In this document: one piece after another, positions 6,061-12,609 of the stretch
How the letters are laid out: the number at the start of each line of letters is the position of its first letter
Position numbering within the stretch: the first letter of the stretch is position 1
NCBI GenBank assembly: GCA_050942875.1
Contig: JBMNOD010000094.1
Location: forward strand, 1-12,609
Origin: JAAZAI01 sp050942875
GTDB taxonomy: Bacteria; Verrucomicrobiota; Kiritimatiellia; RFP12; UBA3636
DNA length: 12,609 nt
Direction: 5' to 3'
Program-made: the position numbers and the translations under genes
The notes under the pieces: generated by a model
The model's input: the letters and a program-made list of their open reading frames with translations, nothing else
Told to the model about the DNA's origin: nothing
Database searches by the model: none

Positions 6061-8571
6061 TCATGGCCGACGGTTGCCCGATCTCTTCGACCGACCGATT
6101 GCCGGGGGGCTTGCGGACATCGGGTTTTTTTGCGGTGCCAGAACGATGAGCGAGACGCTGTTGGGCGGCGCCGTCCAGTCGATTTCAACGCCGCCGTCGG
6201 CGCGTGGACGCAAGTCAACCGCGACGTCTTCCATCTCGGCGCGGGCGGGATCGGCGAGGCCGTTGCTGTGAACGGAGTCGATGACATGCCGCGTGGCGAC
6301 CGGGTTGGCCGGGCAGTCGGCGACATGGAGGCGGATGTTCTTGTCCCTGTCGGGCGTGATGTCGTTGCGCGACTTCACATGCCAGACAAGCACGGCGATC
6401 GATCCGTCCGTGCGTTCGGCGGCGATGCCGCCGACGTAGGGCTCGTCCGCTGGAACGGCAAGCGCCCGCTCGATCGAGCCGAGCCTCCCCATCATTTCGA
6501 AGGCGATGAAGGTCGGATGCTTGACGCCCTTCGGGCTCATCATGCCCCATCCGTGCGGACTGTTTGCGATGAAGTGCGTCTGATAGTCAAGGCCGGCTTT
6601 CGCCATGGCGGCGATGCTGGCGACGGCGTGGGCCGCCGCATAGTTGCCGGCGGAGAATTCCGCCGGGCGGAAGTCGGGAAGGATTGTGTTCCACTCGTCG
6701 ATGGCCAGCTTGACCTCGCCAAGGTTCGGATGGGCCGACAACAGGTCTTTCACACGCTGAATCCGGAAGGCGTAGCCTTCGGGGACGAGGTCGTAATGGT
6801 GCCACGAAAGGAGGTCGAGCCGCGTGTTGTCGGCTGCACAGCGTTCGACAAAGCTCTTGAGCCAGTCGAAGTGGGCGAACGAGCCTGCGCCGAAGCAGAT
6901 GTTCGGATTGGCACGAATCGCCCCCGCCAAGGTGTGTTGGTAGAATCGGTAGAAGTCGTCTTTCGTTCCCACGGAGAACTGGCGGACGCCCGGTTCGTTG
7001 CCGACGATCCAATACCAGTCCTCGACGCGCGGGAAGGTGTCGCTGCAATGCCTGACGACTTGCCGGACATACTCCTCCCATGTCGCGAAGTCGTCGGGGA
7101 GGCCGAGATAGTATTTGTTTTCGCGAATGCGTCTGGGGTCGGGATTGCCCACCAGTTCAACCGGAACGAAGCACAGGCTGATCTGAGGAACGGCGCCTGC
7201 GGCGAGAATCTGCTTGATTGCTTCATCGAGGATGGAGAAGTCGCAGGAGATGGCTTGGGACGACGGATCGACTCGCAGGATCGAAAGGTGGGACAAGACG
7301 TTGTGCAGGCGCACGACTTTCAAATTGGCATTTGTCCAGACCGAGGGGAAGTTCCGTTGTCCGAAGCCACGATGATAGCAGACGCCGTTGATGTTTGCGA
7401 GCGCGAGGCCCGTGGGAGCGCCGACCGTCAACAAAACGGTTTCGGCGCCGGTGGATTCGCCGTAGCGATGGCCGAGGGCCGGGCCGACGGGGTCTGGATC
7501 CGTTTCGGAGAGCCTGGTGATGGAGACATCGTCGATCCAGACGGTTCCGGGATGGACGTCGAAGCGGGCGACATACGCCTCCGCTTGCGGGGTGGCTTCG
7601 AAGACCTTGCGATAGCGCCGCCACGAGCCGGCGACCTCGACCGGCGCGCGATCGGCGCCTCTGAAGTCGCTCCGCAGCGCCATCAGGCTTGCATCGCCAA
7701 ACGGAGCTTCGCCTTTGAAATAGGCGGTGACGACATATTTTTCGCCGGGTTCGACGGCCACGGGGTTGCTGGTGACGAGGGCGGGAATGGCCTCGGAGGC
7801 AGGATTGCAGATTTTGAGGGAATGCGCGCCGGTGTGGGCGACGGAGGCGTCGACTGCGAATGAAGCGCCTTCGGGGATCTGGCCGTAATGCTTTTCGATC
7901 TTCCAGCCTGCAGGCAGAGCGCCCGGAACGGCTTTCTCGAACCCGCCGTCGAAAACGACGGTGGCAGGACGGAACTCCTCGGCGCTGCTCATCAGACCTG
8001 TGCCGGCTTGGGTTTTGGTGAAGACGACATGATCCACCCAGATGGCGCCCGGTTCCATCAGGTCGAAGCGGATGTTGACCGGTTTGATGTTTGAGGTGGC
8101 GGCCTTGAAGTTCAGCGCCAGGCGTTGCCAGCCGTTTGAGACGGACGTGGCGATGGAGGACGCGCCACGAAAATCATTGGGGAGGACGAACATTCGGATG
8201 TCGGTTTCCTCGCCCGCGCCTTTGATGTCGGCGGACAAACGGTACGTCGCCCCGGCTTCGACATCCAGCAACGGGCCCAGGGCGATGGCTGGAATGTCCT
8301 GGCTGGCCGAGACGATCTTCAGGCTCTTGCCGTCGTCGGGCGAGGCGTCGATGGAAAACGAGGAGCCAGGCGACTGCTTGCCGAAGTGTTTGCCGACGCT
8401 CCATCCGGCGGGCAGGCCCGGCCCAACGGAGGAATCGAAGTTTTCGCTCAGGACGACGTCCCCGCCCACGGCGGCGACGGTGGAGGCGAAAAGCAGGGCA
8501 AGCGCTGTTTTCAGCGTGGAGGATGGCGAGGCGTTCCTGTTCTGCCGAAGGAAATGCAGCAATGTTTTCAT
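6061..8571 (-). CDS. Secreted glycoside hydrolase: two CBM4_9-like modules plus GH39/GH51-like (clan GH-A) catalytic domain
   Basis: The product has 836 residues. Residues 1-36 form a signal peptide with a long basic n-region and an LKTALALLFASTVAAVGG core. Two similar beta-sandwich modules follow (about 40-186 and 204-353). Each starts near LPAGW, has DFRGA in the middle and ends VWVD/VWIDDV, typical of CBM4_9. The catalytic (beta/alpha)8 part spans about 375-700. WIVGNEP places the acid/base at E526 and KLAIDEWNT the nucleophile at E626, the clan GH-A arrangement on strands 4 and 7. DEWN is close to GH51 arabinofuranosidases; overall size and context fit GH39-type xylosidase-like enzymes. 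A C-terminal beta-sandwich ends at about NSVSLIVLAP (804-813), followed by a basic tail. It cleaves glycosides outside the cytoplasm; the substrate is unknown. The gene begins 8 bases after the LamG gene stops, so the two are co-transcribed. Confidence 0.82.
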   Translation of the reverse strand: MKTLLHFLRQNRNASPSSTLKTALALLFASTVAAVGGDVVLSENFDSSVGPGLPAGWSVGKHFGKQSPGSSFSIDASPDDGKSLKIVSASQDIPAIALGPLLDVEAGATYRLSADIKGAGEETDIRMFVLPNDFRGASSIATSVSNGWQRLALNFKAATSNIKPVNIRFDLMEPGAIWVDHVVFTKTQAGTGLMSSAEEFRPATVVFDGGFEKAVPGALPAGWKIEKHYGQIPEGASFAVDASVAHTGAHSLKICNPASEAIPALVTSNPVAVEPGEKYVVTAYFKGEAPFGDASLMALRSDFRGADRAPVEVAGSWRRYRKVFEATPQAEAYVARFDVHPGTVWIDDVSITRLSETDPDPVGPALGHRYGESTGAETVLLTVGAPTGLALANINGVCYHRGFGQRNFPSVWTNANLKVVRLHNVLSHLSILRVDPSSQAISCDFSILDEAIKQILAAGAVPQISLCFVPVELVGNPDPRRIRENKYYLGLPDDFATWEEYVRQVVRHCSDTFPRVEDWYWIVGNEPGVRQFSVGTKDDFYRFYQHTLAGAIRANPNICFGAGSFAHFDWLKSFVERCAADNTRLDLLSWHHYDLVPEGYAFRIQRVKDLLSAHPNLGEVKLAIDEWNTILPDFRPAEFSAGNYAAAHAVASIAAMAKAGLDYQTHFIANSPHGWGMMSPKGVKHPTFIAFEMMGRLGSIERALAVPADEPYVGGIAAERTDGSIAVLVWHVKSRNDITPDRDKNIRLHVADCPANPVATRHVIDSVHSNGLADPARAEMEDVAVDLRPRADGGVEIDWTAPPNSVSLIVLAPQKNPMSASPPAIGRSKRSGNRRP

Positions 8572-8579
8572 GATTGTCT

Positions 8580-9377
8580 TCAGCGCACCGCGACAAGCGT
8601 TCCTGGAAACAGCTTGTACCAGCTGTAGAGATGGTTTTCAACCGAAGCGATTTCAACTTCGGTCAAGGCATTGGTGAAAACGATGAGCGCCGCGATGTCG
8701 CCTGTCATGAGATCTGCGCTTCCGGACGCGCCAATCTCCCCTGAGGCGGTTGTGAAGTCCATGTCCATTGTGCACGTCGCGCCGTCGGGCGAGCGATTCA
8801 GACGGAGCAGGCTGGCATCGGGCGTCCCCTCTTTTGCATGCACGGACAACAGGCTGAATTCGTTGGTCGAGACGAGGGTCGTTCCTTTCGCAAGGCCTTT
8901 TACCGAACGTTTCAACAATTCCGCGCATCCAGGTTCCGTTACGCCGTTGCGACGGATGCGCCACTGCATGGCGCCCTTCGCGCCGCCGAAGAAGGTTTTC
9001 TGATTGTTGTTCCAGTCGGGCCGCGCGACGGTGAAGCAGGTCCAGTTCTGGGACAGCAGCGGCGTTGTCAAGGCGAGGCGGTCGTTGCCGCCGTCGAACC
9101 GCAGCGCGGGCCTGCCGTTGGGAAGCGCGCCGTTCACGAGCGTCGGGCGGTTGGCGGCCGTCCCTTGTCTGGCGTGGTTTTCATTGCCGGACAGGTCGGC
9201 CCATGCGCTGACGGCGCCGTCGACCAGCGTGACGCCTCGATCGGCCTGATACCATGCCGCAGGCACGAGCGTTGTGCCGGGGAGGGCGTTTGGCTCGGCG
9301 AGGGCGGGCGTTCCGACGAGCGCCAGGATCAAGCAGGCTTGAAAGGCCAGGTGAAACATGCGGGGCTTTGTCTTCAT
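8580..9377 (-). CDS. Secreted LamG/concanavalin A-like domain protein
   Basis: The product has 265 residues. A signal peptide (about 1-27, hydrophobic core LILALVG, likely cut after PALA) is followed by one LamG-like beta-sandwich. The pattern is familiar: AWYQADRGV, AWADLSGNENHA (58-69), RPALRFDGGNDRL (88-100), then GDIAALIVFTNALTEVEIAS and a final helix VENHLYSWYKLFPG. Such single-domain proteins are common in PVC bacteria and are presumed to bind glycans or surfaces; no catalytic motif is visible. The start has a good Shine-Dalgarno, AAAGGA, with about 6 bases spacing. It is first in the operon with the CBM/GH gene, so it is probably an accessory binding protein for the same substrate. An 11-base G/C homopolymer lies in its leader. 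Confidence 0.82.
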   Translation of the reverse strand: MKTKPRMFHLAFQACLILALVGTPALAEPNALPGTTLVPAAWYQADRGVTLVDGAVSAWADLSGNENHARQGTAANRPTLVNGALPNGRPALRFDGGNDRLALTTPLLSQNWTCFTVARPDWNNNQKTFFGGAKGAMQWRIRRNGVTEPGCAELLKRSVKGLAKGTTLVSTNEFSLLSVHAKEGTPDASLLRLNRSPDGATCTMDMDFTTASGEIGASGSADLMTGDIAALIVFTNALTEVEIASVENHLYSWYKLFPGTLVAVR

Positions 9378-9398
9378 CTTGTTTCCTTTTGTTGCATC

Positions 9399-9409
9399 GG
9401 GGGGGGGGG
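9399..9409. repeat. Homopolymer tract of 11 G (C on the LamG-coding strand)
   Basis: Eleven consecutive G lie 21 bases upstream of the LamG start codon, within the predicted 5' leader of the LamG/GH operon. Tracts of this length slip readily during replication, and in other bacteria they switch genes on and off. Confidence 0.9.
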
Positions 9410-9442
9410 CGTCCTGCCAGCCAGAAGCCCGTGAAAAGCGCT

Positions 9443-9456
9443 GTCGGCCAGCCGAC
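9443..9456. other. Small inverted repeat in the LamG leader
   Basis: GTCGGCCAGCCGAC is a perfect inverted repeat: a 5-bp stem with a four-base loop, or 6 bp with a two-base centre. It lies in the predicted leader of the LamG operon between its promoter and the G tract. It could be a short RNA hairpin or an operator; it has no T run, so it is not a terminator. Confidence 0.4.
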
Positions 9457-9490
9457 GGGGGCGTGCATGCCTATTGCATGAAACACATCC

Positions 9491-9519
9491 ATTATGACAC
9501 AGCGAGGCGAGCGAATCAA
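9491..9519 (-). promoter_or_regulatory. Candidate promoter of the LamG/GH operon
   Basis: On the minus strand TTGATT (9514-9519, 4 of 6) is followed after exactly 17 bases by CATAAT (9491-9496, 5 of 6). Transcription would start near 9484 and leave a leader of about 107 bases containing the inverted repeat and the G/C tract before the LamG ATG. Confidence 0.6.
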
Positions 9520-9541
9520 GCGAGGGCTTTGCGTTTACGTG

Positions 9542-9571
9542 TTGCTTGCAGCGTTGTCGATGGCGTATACT
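9542..9571 (+). promoter_or_regulatory. Candidate promoter of the large glycoside hydrolase
   Basis: TATACT (9566-9571, 5 of 6) lies 18 bases after TTGCTT (9542-9547, 3 of 6). The -10 box ends 8 bases before ATG 9580 and there is no Shine-Dalgarno, so transcription would start at or beside the start codon. It faces away from the LamG promoter about 20 bases to its left, so one regulator could control both. Confidence 0.5.
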
Positions 9572-9579
9572 CCAACGGC

Positions 9580-12288
9580 ATGAAAAAGACAAGCCTCCCG
9601 CGTCCCGGCATGTATCCGTTCTGGTTTTGGAATGGCGTGCAGGACGAAGCCAACATCTCCGCCCAGCTTGCGGCCATGAAGGACGGCGGCTGCCGCGGCG
9701 TGGTGCTGCACTCCCGCACCGGCAACCGCATCCCGTACCTCTCCGAACGTTGGATGGCGCTGTTGCGCCATTCATGCGAATGCTGCCGCCGTCTTGGCCT
9801 TGCGGTGTGGCTGTACGACGAAGACGGCTATCCGAGCGGAAACGCGGGCATGATGGTGCAGAAGCTGCGTCCCGACCTGCGCCAAAAGCATCTGGTGTTC
9901 GACTATTCCGCAACCGATCCGGCGCATCCGTGCCATGCCGCCTACGATCCTGACACATACGAGCCCATCGACGAGACCGCCGTTCCGGCCGGCACGGTCG
10001 CGCTGCGCTTTTCAGTTGAGCACATCGACCGCCATGTCGATGTGTTTTCACGGGAAAGCGCCGACCTGTTCATCTCGCTGACGCACGACAAGTTCCAGAA
10101 GCATCTTGGGGAATTCTTCGGCAACGTCATCGAAGCCATCTACACGGACAACGAGAGCTACCAGGTCTGGAACGGCTACGGCATCGCCTGGTCCGAGACG
10201 CTTGAGGCCGAATACGCGGCGCGGTTCGGCGCCCCGCTCACGTCAATCCTGCCGCGGCTTGTCGAAGACCTGCCGGGCGCGGCGGAGGCGCGCTTCCGCT
10301 TCCATTCGCTTGCGCGAGACCTTTTTCTGCGCAATTTCATTGTCCCGCAGGTGGAGTGGTGCCGCCGCAACGGACTCTTGTACACCGGGCATCTCTGCGG
10401 CGACGAGGGGCCGACCTCCAATTGCATCAAGAACTTCGGCACCGCCATCCCGTATTTCATGGAGCAGGACATCCCCGCGCTCGACGACTACCTCTGCGAC
10501 ATCGCGAACCACGCATACCTGCGCGAGCCGTGCAGTCCGCCGGGGCGGCGCGTCCTCTGCGACTACCAGGACAACCTCCTCACGCACCTCATGTACAAAG
10601 GCGCGTCGTCCGTCTCCAACCAGTTCAAGTCCGGGCTGGTGTCGTGCGAAGCGCTCACGTTCCTCGGATGGAACGTCACGCCCGACTTCCTCAACACGCA
10701 GATGATGTTCGAGCTTGGCATGGGCGTCAATCTCATGACGCCGCACGCCTACTACTACACGGTCGGGGACGGCACGAAGCACGACTGCCCTCCGAGCTAT
10801 TCGCATCAGCAGCCGTTTCATCGGGTGTTCGGCGAGCGCAGCCGCGCATGGACGCGCACGGCGGAGCTGCTCATGCGCGGCAAGTTCCACGCCGACACGC
10901 TCGTGATCTACCCCGACCGGGTGCTCGGGACGCAGACCGGCGCCGACATGGACGCGTCGTTCGTTCTGCGTCGCCCTCGGGCGCGGATGTCGCCGGCGGA
11001 ATTCGACATCCGGTTCAGCACGCTTCTGCTGGAGCTTGCCCGCCGCCACGTCGGCTATGAACTTGGCGAGGACTCGATCGTGGCGCGCCTTGGGCGCATC
11101 GAAGGCGGCACGCTTGCGCTCGGGGCGATGGCGTACAGCACCGTGGTCGTGATGCCCGGCATCGACATCGGCGACGGCACGGCCGCGCTGCTGCGCAGGC
11201 TCGAAGCCGCCGGTGGCAGGATCCTGACGCTGCCGCCGGGCGACGCCTCCGCGCTGGACTCCCTTGCGCCCGACATCGACATCACGGGCGCGGGGACGGC
11301 CGAGATCCTGGTCCATGCGCGCGACAACGCCGGATTCCGCGAGGCGTACCTGCTCAATCTTTCGGGCAAGGCGCTCCAGCCGCGCATCGCCGTGGACGGG
11401 GACTTCATTTTGTATGACCCGGTCGCCGACTGCGGCTTCCACGCCTCCGGTTCCACGCCGGAAGGGTTTGAAATGGAACATGGCGCGGCGTGCATGGTCA
11501 TGCCGCCGGACTTCGCCTGCAAGCTCGTCGATCACGGCACAACGCAGCATGTTGGCGCACGCAGCTGGACGCAGGTGTCGCCGCGCCGCATCAAGGCGCT
11601 CCGCGACAACATCGCCGCGTTCCCGAAAACGGCGGATGCCACGTTCGCCGTGGAGCCTGGCGCCCAGGTTCGCGCGGTCTATGCCGAGCGGATTGCCGAG
11701 AGCGGCATGAGAATCAACGGCGCCGCCATGCCCGACGGGCGCGGCATCGCGCACCATCCCTGCGACTTCTGCTTCACGGGCGTGGCGGTGTCGGGACTCT
11801 GCCACGACGGCGCGAACGAAATCTCTTTCGACAAAAAGTGCGACATGGTCTACCTCGAAGGCGATTTCGCGTTTGAAGACGGCGTGTTGAAGGCGCCGAA
11901 GACGCCCGTGCCGGGGGATCTTGCTAAAAACGGCTTTCCGCACTACTGGGGCGCGGTGGAGTACGAATTCGCCTTCGACGGCGTGAAGGACATGCTGCGG
12001 CTCGACTTGGCGGGCGGCGCGGCGGAGGTTTTCGTGAACGACCGCCCTGCGGGCGTCGTCTTCGGGCTGCCGCCGGTGCTGCGCCTCGGCGGGCTGTGCA
12101 AGGCGGGGGAGAACACGCTTGTCGTGCGGCTGTACAATACGGCGGCGAACTTCCTCACCGCCAAGCCGGAGCCTTTCGGCCTGCGCTCGGCCTGGGTTTC
12201 TGGGGGCAGGCTCCCAAAAACAGCCGCCGGGGGTGTGTGTCAAAAAAGTGACGGACCAATCCGGCATTGCCTATGTCAGGCGCATTGA
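9580..12288 (+). CDS. Large glycoside hydrolase, GH106-like (FWFWN type), cytoplasmic
   Basis: The product has 902 residues. The N-terminal (beta/alpha)8-like domain has YPFWFWNG (12-19), HSRTGNRIPYLSERW (44-58) and VWLYDEDGYPSGNAG (76-90), motifs shared by a broad group of GH106-like and GH2-related hydrolases. IYTDNESY (187-194, E192) and SCEAL (355-359, E357) are candidate catalytic acids by their strand-end positions; this is inference. A Gal-binding or GH2-type sandwich follows (about 786-869: WGAVEYEF, AEVFVNDRPAG, GENTLVVRLYNTAANF). No signal peptide is present, so it likely acts in the cytoplasm on imported oligosaccharides, possibly releasing rhamnose-like sugars. I chose the ATG at 9580 because the frame before it is intergenic DNA with promoters. 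The last 30 or so residues (from WVSGGRLPK) are Cys- and Gly-rich, lie beyond the sandwich and look like read-through into repeat DNA. Confidence 0.8.
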   Translation: MKKTSLPRPGMYPFWFWNGVQDEANISAQLAAMKDGGCRGVVLHSRTGNRIPYLSERWMALLRHSCECCRRLGLAVWLYDEDGYPSGNAGMMVQKLRPDLRQKHLVFDYSATDPAHPCHAAYDPDTYEPIDETAVPAGTVALRFSVEHIDRHVDVFSRESADLFISLTHDKFQKHLGEFFGNVIEAIYTDNESYQVWNGYGIAWSETLEAEYAARFGAPLTSILPRLVEDLPGAAEARFRFHSLARDLFLRNFIVPQVEWCRRNGLLYTGHLCGDEGPTSNCIKNFGTAIPYFMEQDIPALDDYLCDIANHAYLREPCSPPGRRVLCDYQDNLLTHLMYKGASSVSNQFKSGLVSCEALTFLGWNVTPDFLNTQMMFELGMGVNLMTPHAYYYTVGDGTKHDCPPSYSHQQPFHRVFGERSRAWTRTAELLMRGKFHADTLVIYPDRVLGTQTGADMDASFVLRRPRARMSPAEFDIRFSTLLLELARRHVGYELGEDSIVARLGRIEGGTLALGAMAYSTVVVMPGIDIGDGTAALLRRLEAAGGRILTLPPGDASALDSLAPDIDITGAGTAEILVHARDNAGFREAYLLNLSGKALQPRIAVDGDFILYDPVADCGFHASGSTPEGFEMEHGAACMVMPPDFACKLVDHGTTQHVGARSWTQVSPRRIKALRDNIAAFPKTADATFAVEPGAQVRAVYAERIAESGMRINGAAMPDGRGIAHHPCDFCFTGVAVSGLCHDGANEISFDKKCDMVYLEGDFAFEDGVLKAPKTPVPGDLAKNGFPHYWGAVEYEFAFDGVKDMLRLDLAGGAAEVFVNDRPAGVVFGLPPVLRLGGLCKAGENTLVVRLYNTAANFLTAKPEPFGLRSAWVSGGRLPKTAAGGVCQKSDGPIRHCLCQAH

Positions 12289-12301
12289 AAGGGAATTTGG
12301 C

Positions 12302-12317
12302 GCAGTGCTTTCACTGC
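12302..12317. other. Short perfect hairpin after the hydrolase stop
   Basis: GCAGTG and CACTGC flank CTTT, giving a 6-bp stem with a four-base loop 14 bases after the stop codon. No T run follows, so intrinsic termination here is doubtful; it may protect the mRNA 3' end. Confidence 0.35.
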
Positions 12318-12417
12318 AATCGAGCCGTGCCTTGCATCGTCGCCGTCCCTTTCTGATTTTGGAAGCGTGTTTTCATTGCCATGCCCCTCCCTGCACGCCT
12401 CCGTGCCTGTTTAGGTT

Positions 12418-12446
12418 TAGTGAGGAGTGAGAAGGGAGAAGAGCGT
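12418..12446 (+). repeat. Direct repeat, copy 1 (GTGAGGA/GTGAGAA heptamer type)
   Basis: This copy begins TAGTGAGGAGTGAGAAG and ends AGCGT. It reads as degenerate 7-base units (GTGAGGA, GTGAGAA, GGGAGAA). The same start and end recur at 12588-12609, without seven central bases. Confidence 0.85.
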
Positions 12447-12455
12447 AGTTCAGGC

Positions 12456-12481
12456 CGGGGACGCCCCAGACCCCGTTTTTT
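12456..12481 (+). terminator. Weak candidate intrinsic terminator
   Basis: CGGGG (12456-12460) can pair with CCCCG (12471-12475) across a 10-base loop, followed directly by six T (12476-12481). The stem is only 5 bp and an alternative GGGG/CCCC pairing competes. It would serve transcripts from the hydrolase gene, about 170 bases after its stop. Confidence 0.35.
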
Positions 12482-12552
12482 GGACAGGATTGCAGGATTT
12501 GCAGGATTAGGATTGGACTCCCCGGAATCTTGTCAATCTTGCAATCTTGTCC
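12482..12552 (+). repeat. Long imperfect inverted repeat (27-bp arms, 17-base loop)
   Basis: The left arm (12482-12508) is built of CAGGATT-like units and the right arm (12526-12552) of AATCTTG-like units. As plus-strand RNA they pair over 27 positions with one mismatch (U-C) and four G.U pairs, around a 17-base loop. Units of this kind occur as intergenic repeats in PVC genomes, as far as I recall. Confidence 0.8.
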
Positions 12553-12587
12553 AAGGCTGCGCCACCTGCGCCGCGCCACCCTTCGCA

Positions 12588-12609
12588 TAGTGAGGAGTGA
12601 GAAGAGCGT
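12588..12609 (+). repeat. Direct repeat, copy 2 (cut by window end)
   Basis: TAGTGAGGAGTGAGAAG is followed by AGCGT, matching copy 1 at 12418-12446 except for a missing GGAGAAG. The window ends here, so the copy may continue. The two copies bracket about 140 bases containing the hairpin and possible terminator. Confidence 0.8.

Larger units (their letters stand above)
12289..12609. other. Non-coding repeat-rich region at right end
   Basis: No convincing gene is present on either strand in these 321 bases. The region holds a 6-bp hairpin (12302-12317), a direct repeat (12418-12446 and 12588-12609), a GC stem with a T run (12456-12481) and a 27-bp imperfect hairpin (12482-12552). The open frames here are short and built from the repeats. 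Confidence 0.75.

Noticed and set aside
5971..7863. Plus-strand open frame of 630 codons
   Set aside because: It is antisense to the signal-peptide-bearing CBM/GH gene; long antisense frames are expected at this GC content and it shows no domain.
9358..9579. Longer N-terminus for the large hydrolase
   Set aside because: It would cross both promoter-like regions and the G tract and overlap the LamG start; the added residues do not resemble a signal peptide followed by a domain.
10243..12267. Minus-strand open frame of 674 codons
   Set aside because: It is antisense to the large hydrolase, with an Arg/His/Val/Asp-rich composition and no recognisable motif.
1..12609. CRISPR array, insertion sequence, integrase or toxin-antitoxin pair
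   Set aside because: No spaced 24-40 base repeats, no transposase or integrase motifs and no small gene pair of that type were seen on either strand.

Overview
The window looks like chromosomal DNA of a GC-rich member of the PVC group, most likely Lentisphaerota, Kiritimatiellota or Verrucomicrobiota. The grounds are a rnhC-type RNase H, a DUF1538/P-II pair, secreted LamG and carbohydrate-binding proteins with large glycoside hydrolases, and intergenic short tandem repeats. The phylum is an inference from gene content, not shown by any marker gene.

Layout. (1) Bases 1-1603 are a disturbed segment. They hold the 3' end of a small secreted-protein gene, a 5'-truncated zinc metallopeptidase remnant, a complete paralogue of the first gene (437-1180), and a frameshifted gene fragment. 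The paralogues are near 50% GC, clearly lower than the rest. (2) A six-copy TTCCAGT heptamer repeat (1604-1645) leads into a GT4 glycosyltransferase (1661-2881). The 3' end of that gene runs antisense into tRNA-Thr(UGU) (2844-2918, minus), which has its own strong promoter. (3) On the minus strand, bases 5956-2975 form a compact four-gene run: DUF1538 membrane protein, P-II-like regulator, ribonuclease HIII (rnhC) and a YggT-family membrane protein. (4) Bases 9377-6061 (minus) are a two-gene secreted carbohydrate operon: a LamG-like protein, then an enzyme with two CBM4_9-like modules and a GH39/GH51-like catalytic domain. (5) Divergent from it, 9580-12288 (plus) encodes a large GH106-like glycoside hydrolase without a signal peptide. 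(6) Bases 12289-12609 are non-coding and rich in repeats, including a 27-bp imperfect hairpin and a direct repeat.

How it works together. The two divergent units share a 202-bp intergenic region with back-to-back promoter-like sequences. They plausibly form one polysaccharide-use locus: extracellular binding and cleavage by the LamG and CBM/GH pair, then intracellular processing by the large hydrolase. The DUF1538/P-II pair is a candidate regulated ion transport unit carried with housekeeping genes (rnhC, yggT-like).

The points most worth a second look are: the array of secreted-protein paralogues, each followed by a broken unrelated gene; two genes whose -10-like boxes sit exactly 8 nt before ATG without a Shine-Dalgarno (possible leaderless starts); an 11-bp G tract in the leader of the secreted operon; a single DUF1538 gene where two are usual; and the G.U-rich long hairpin at the right end.
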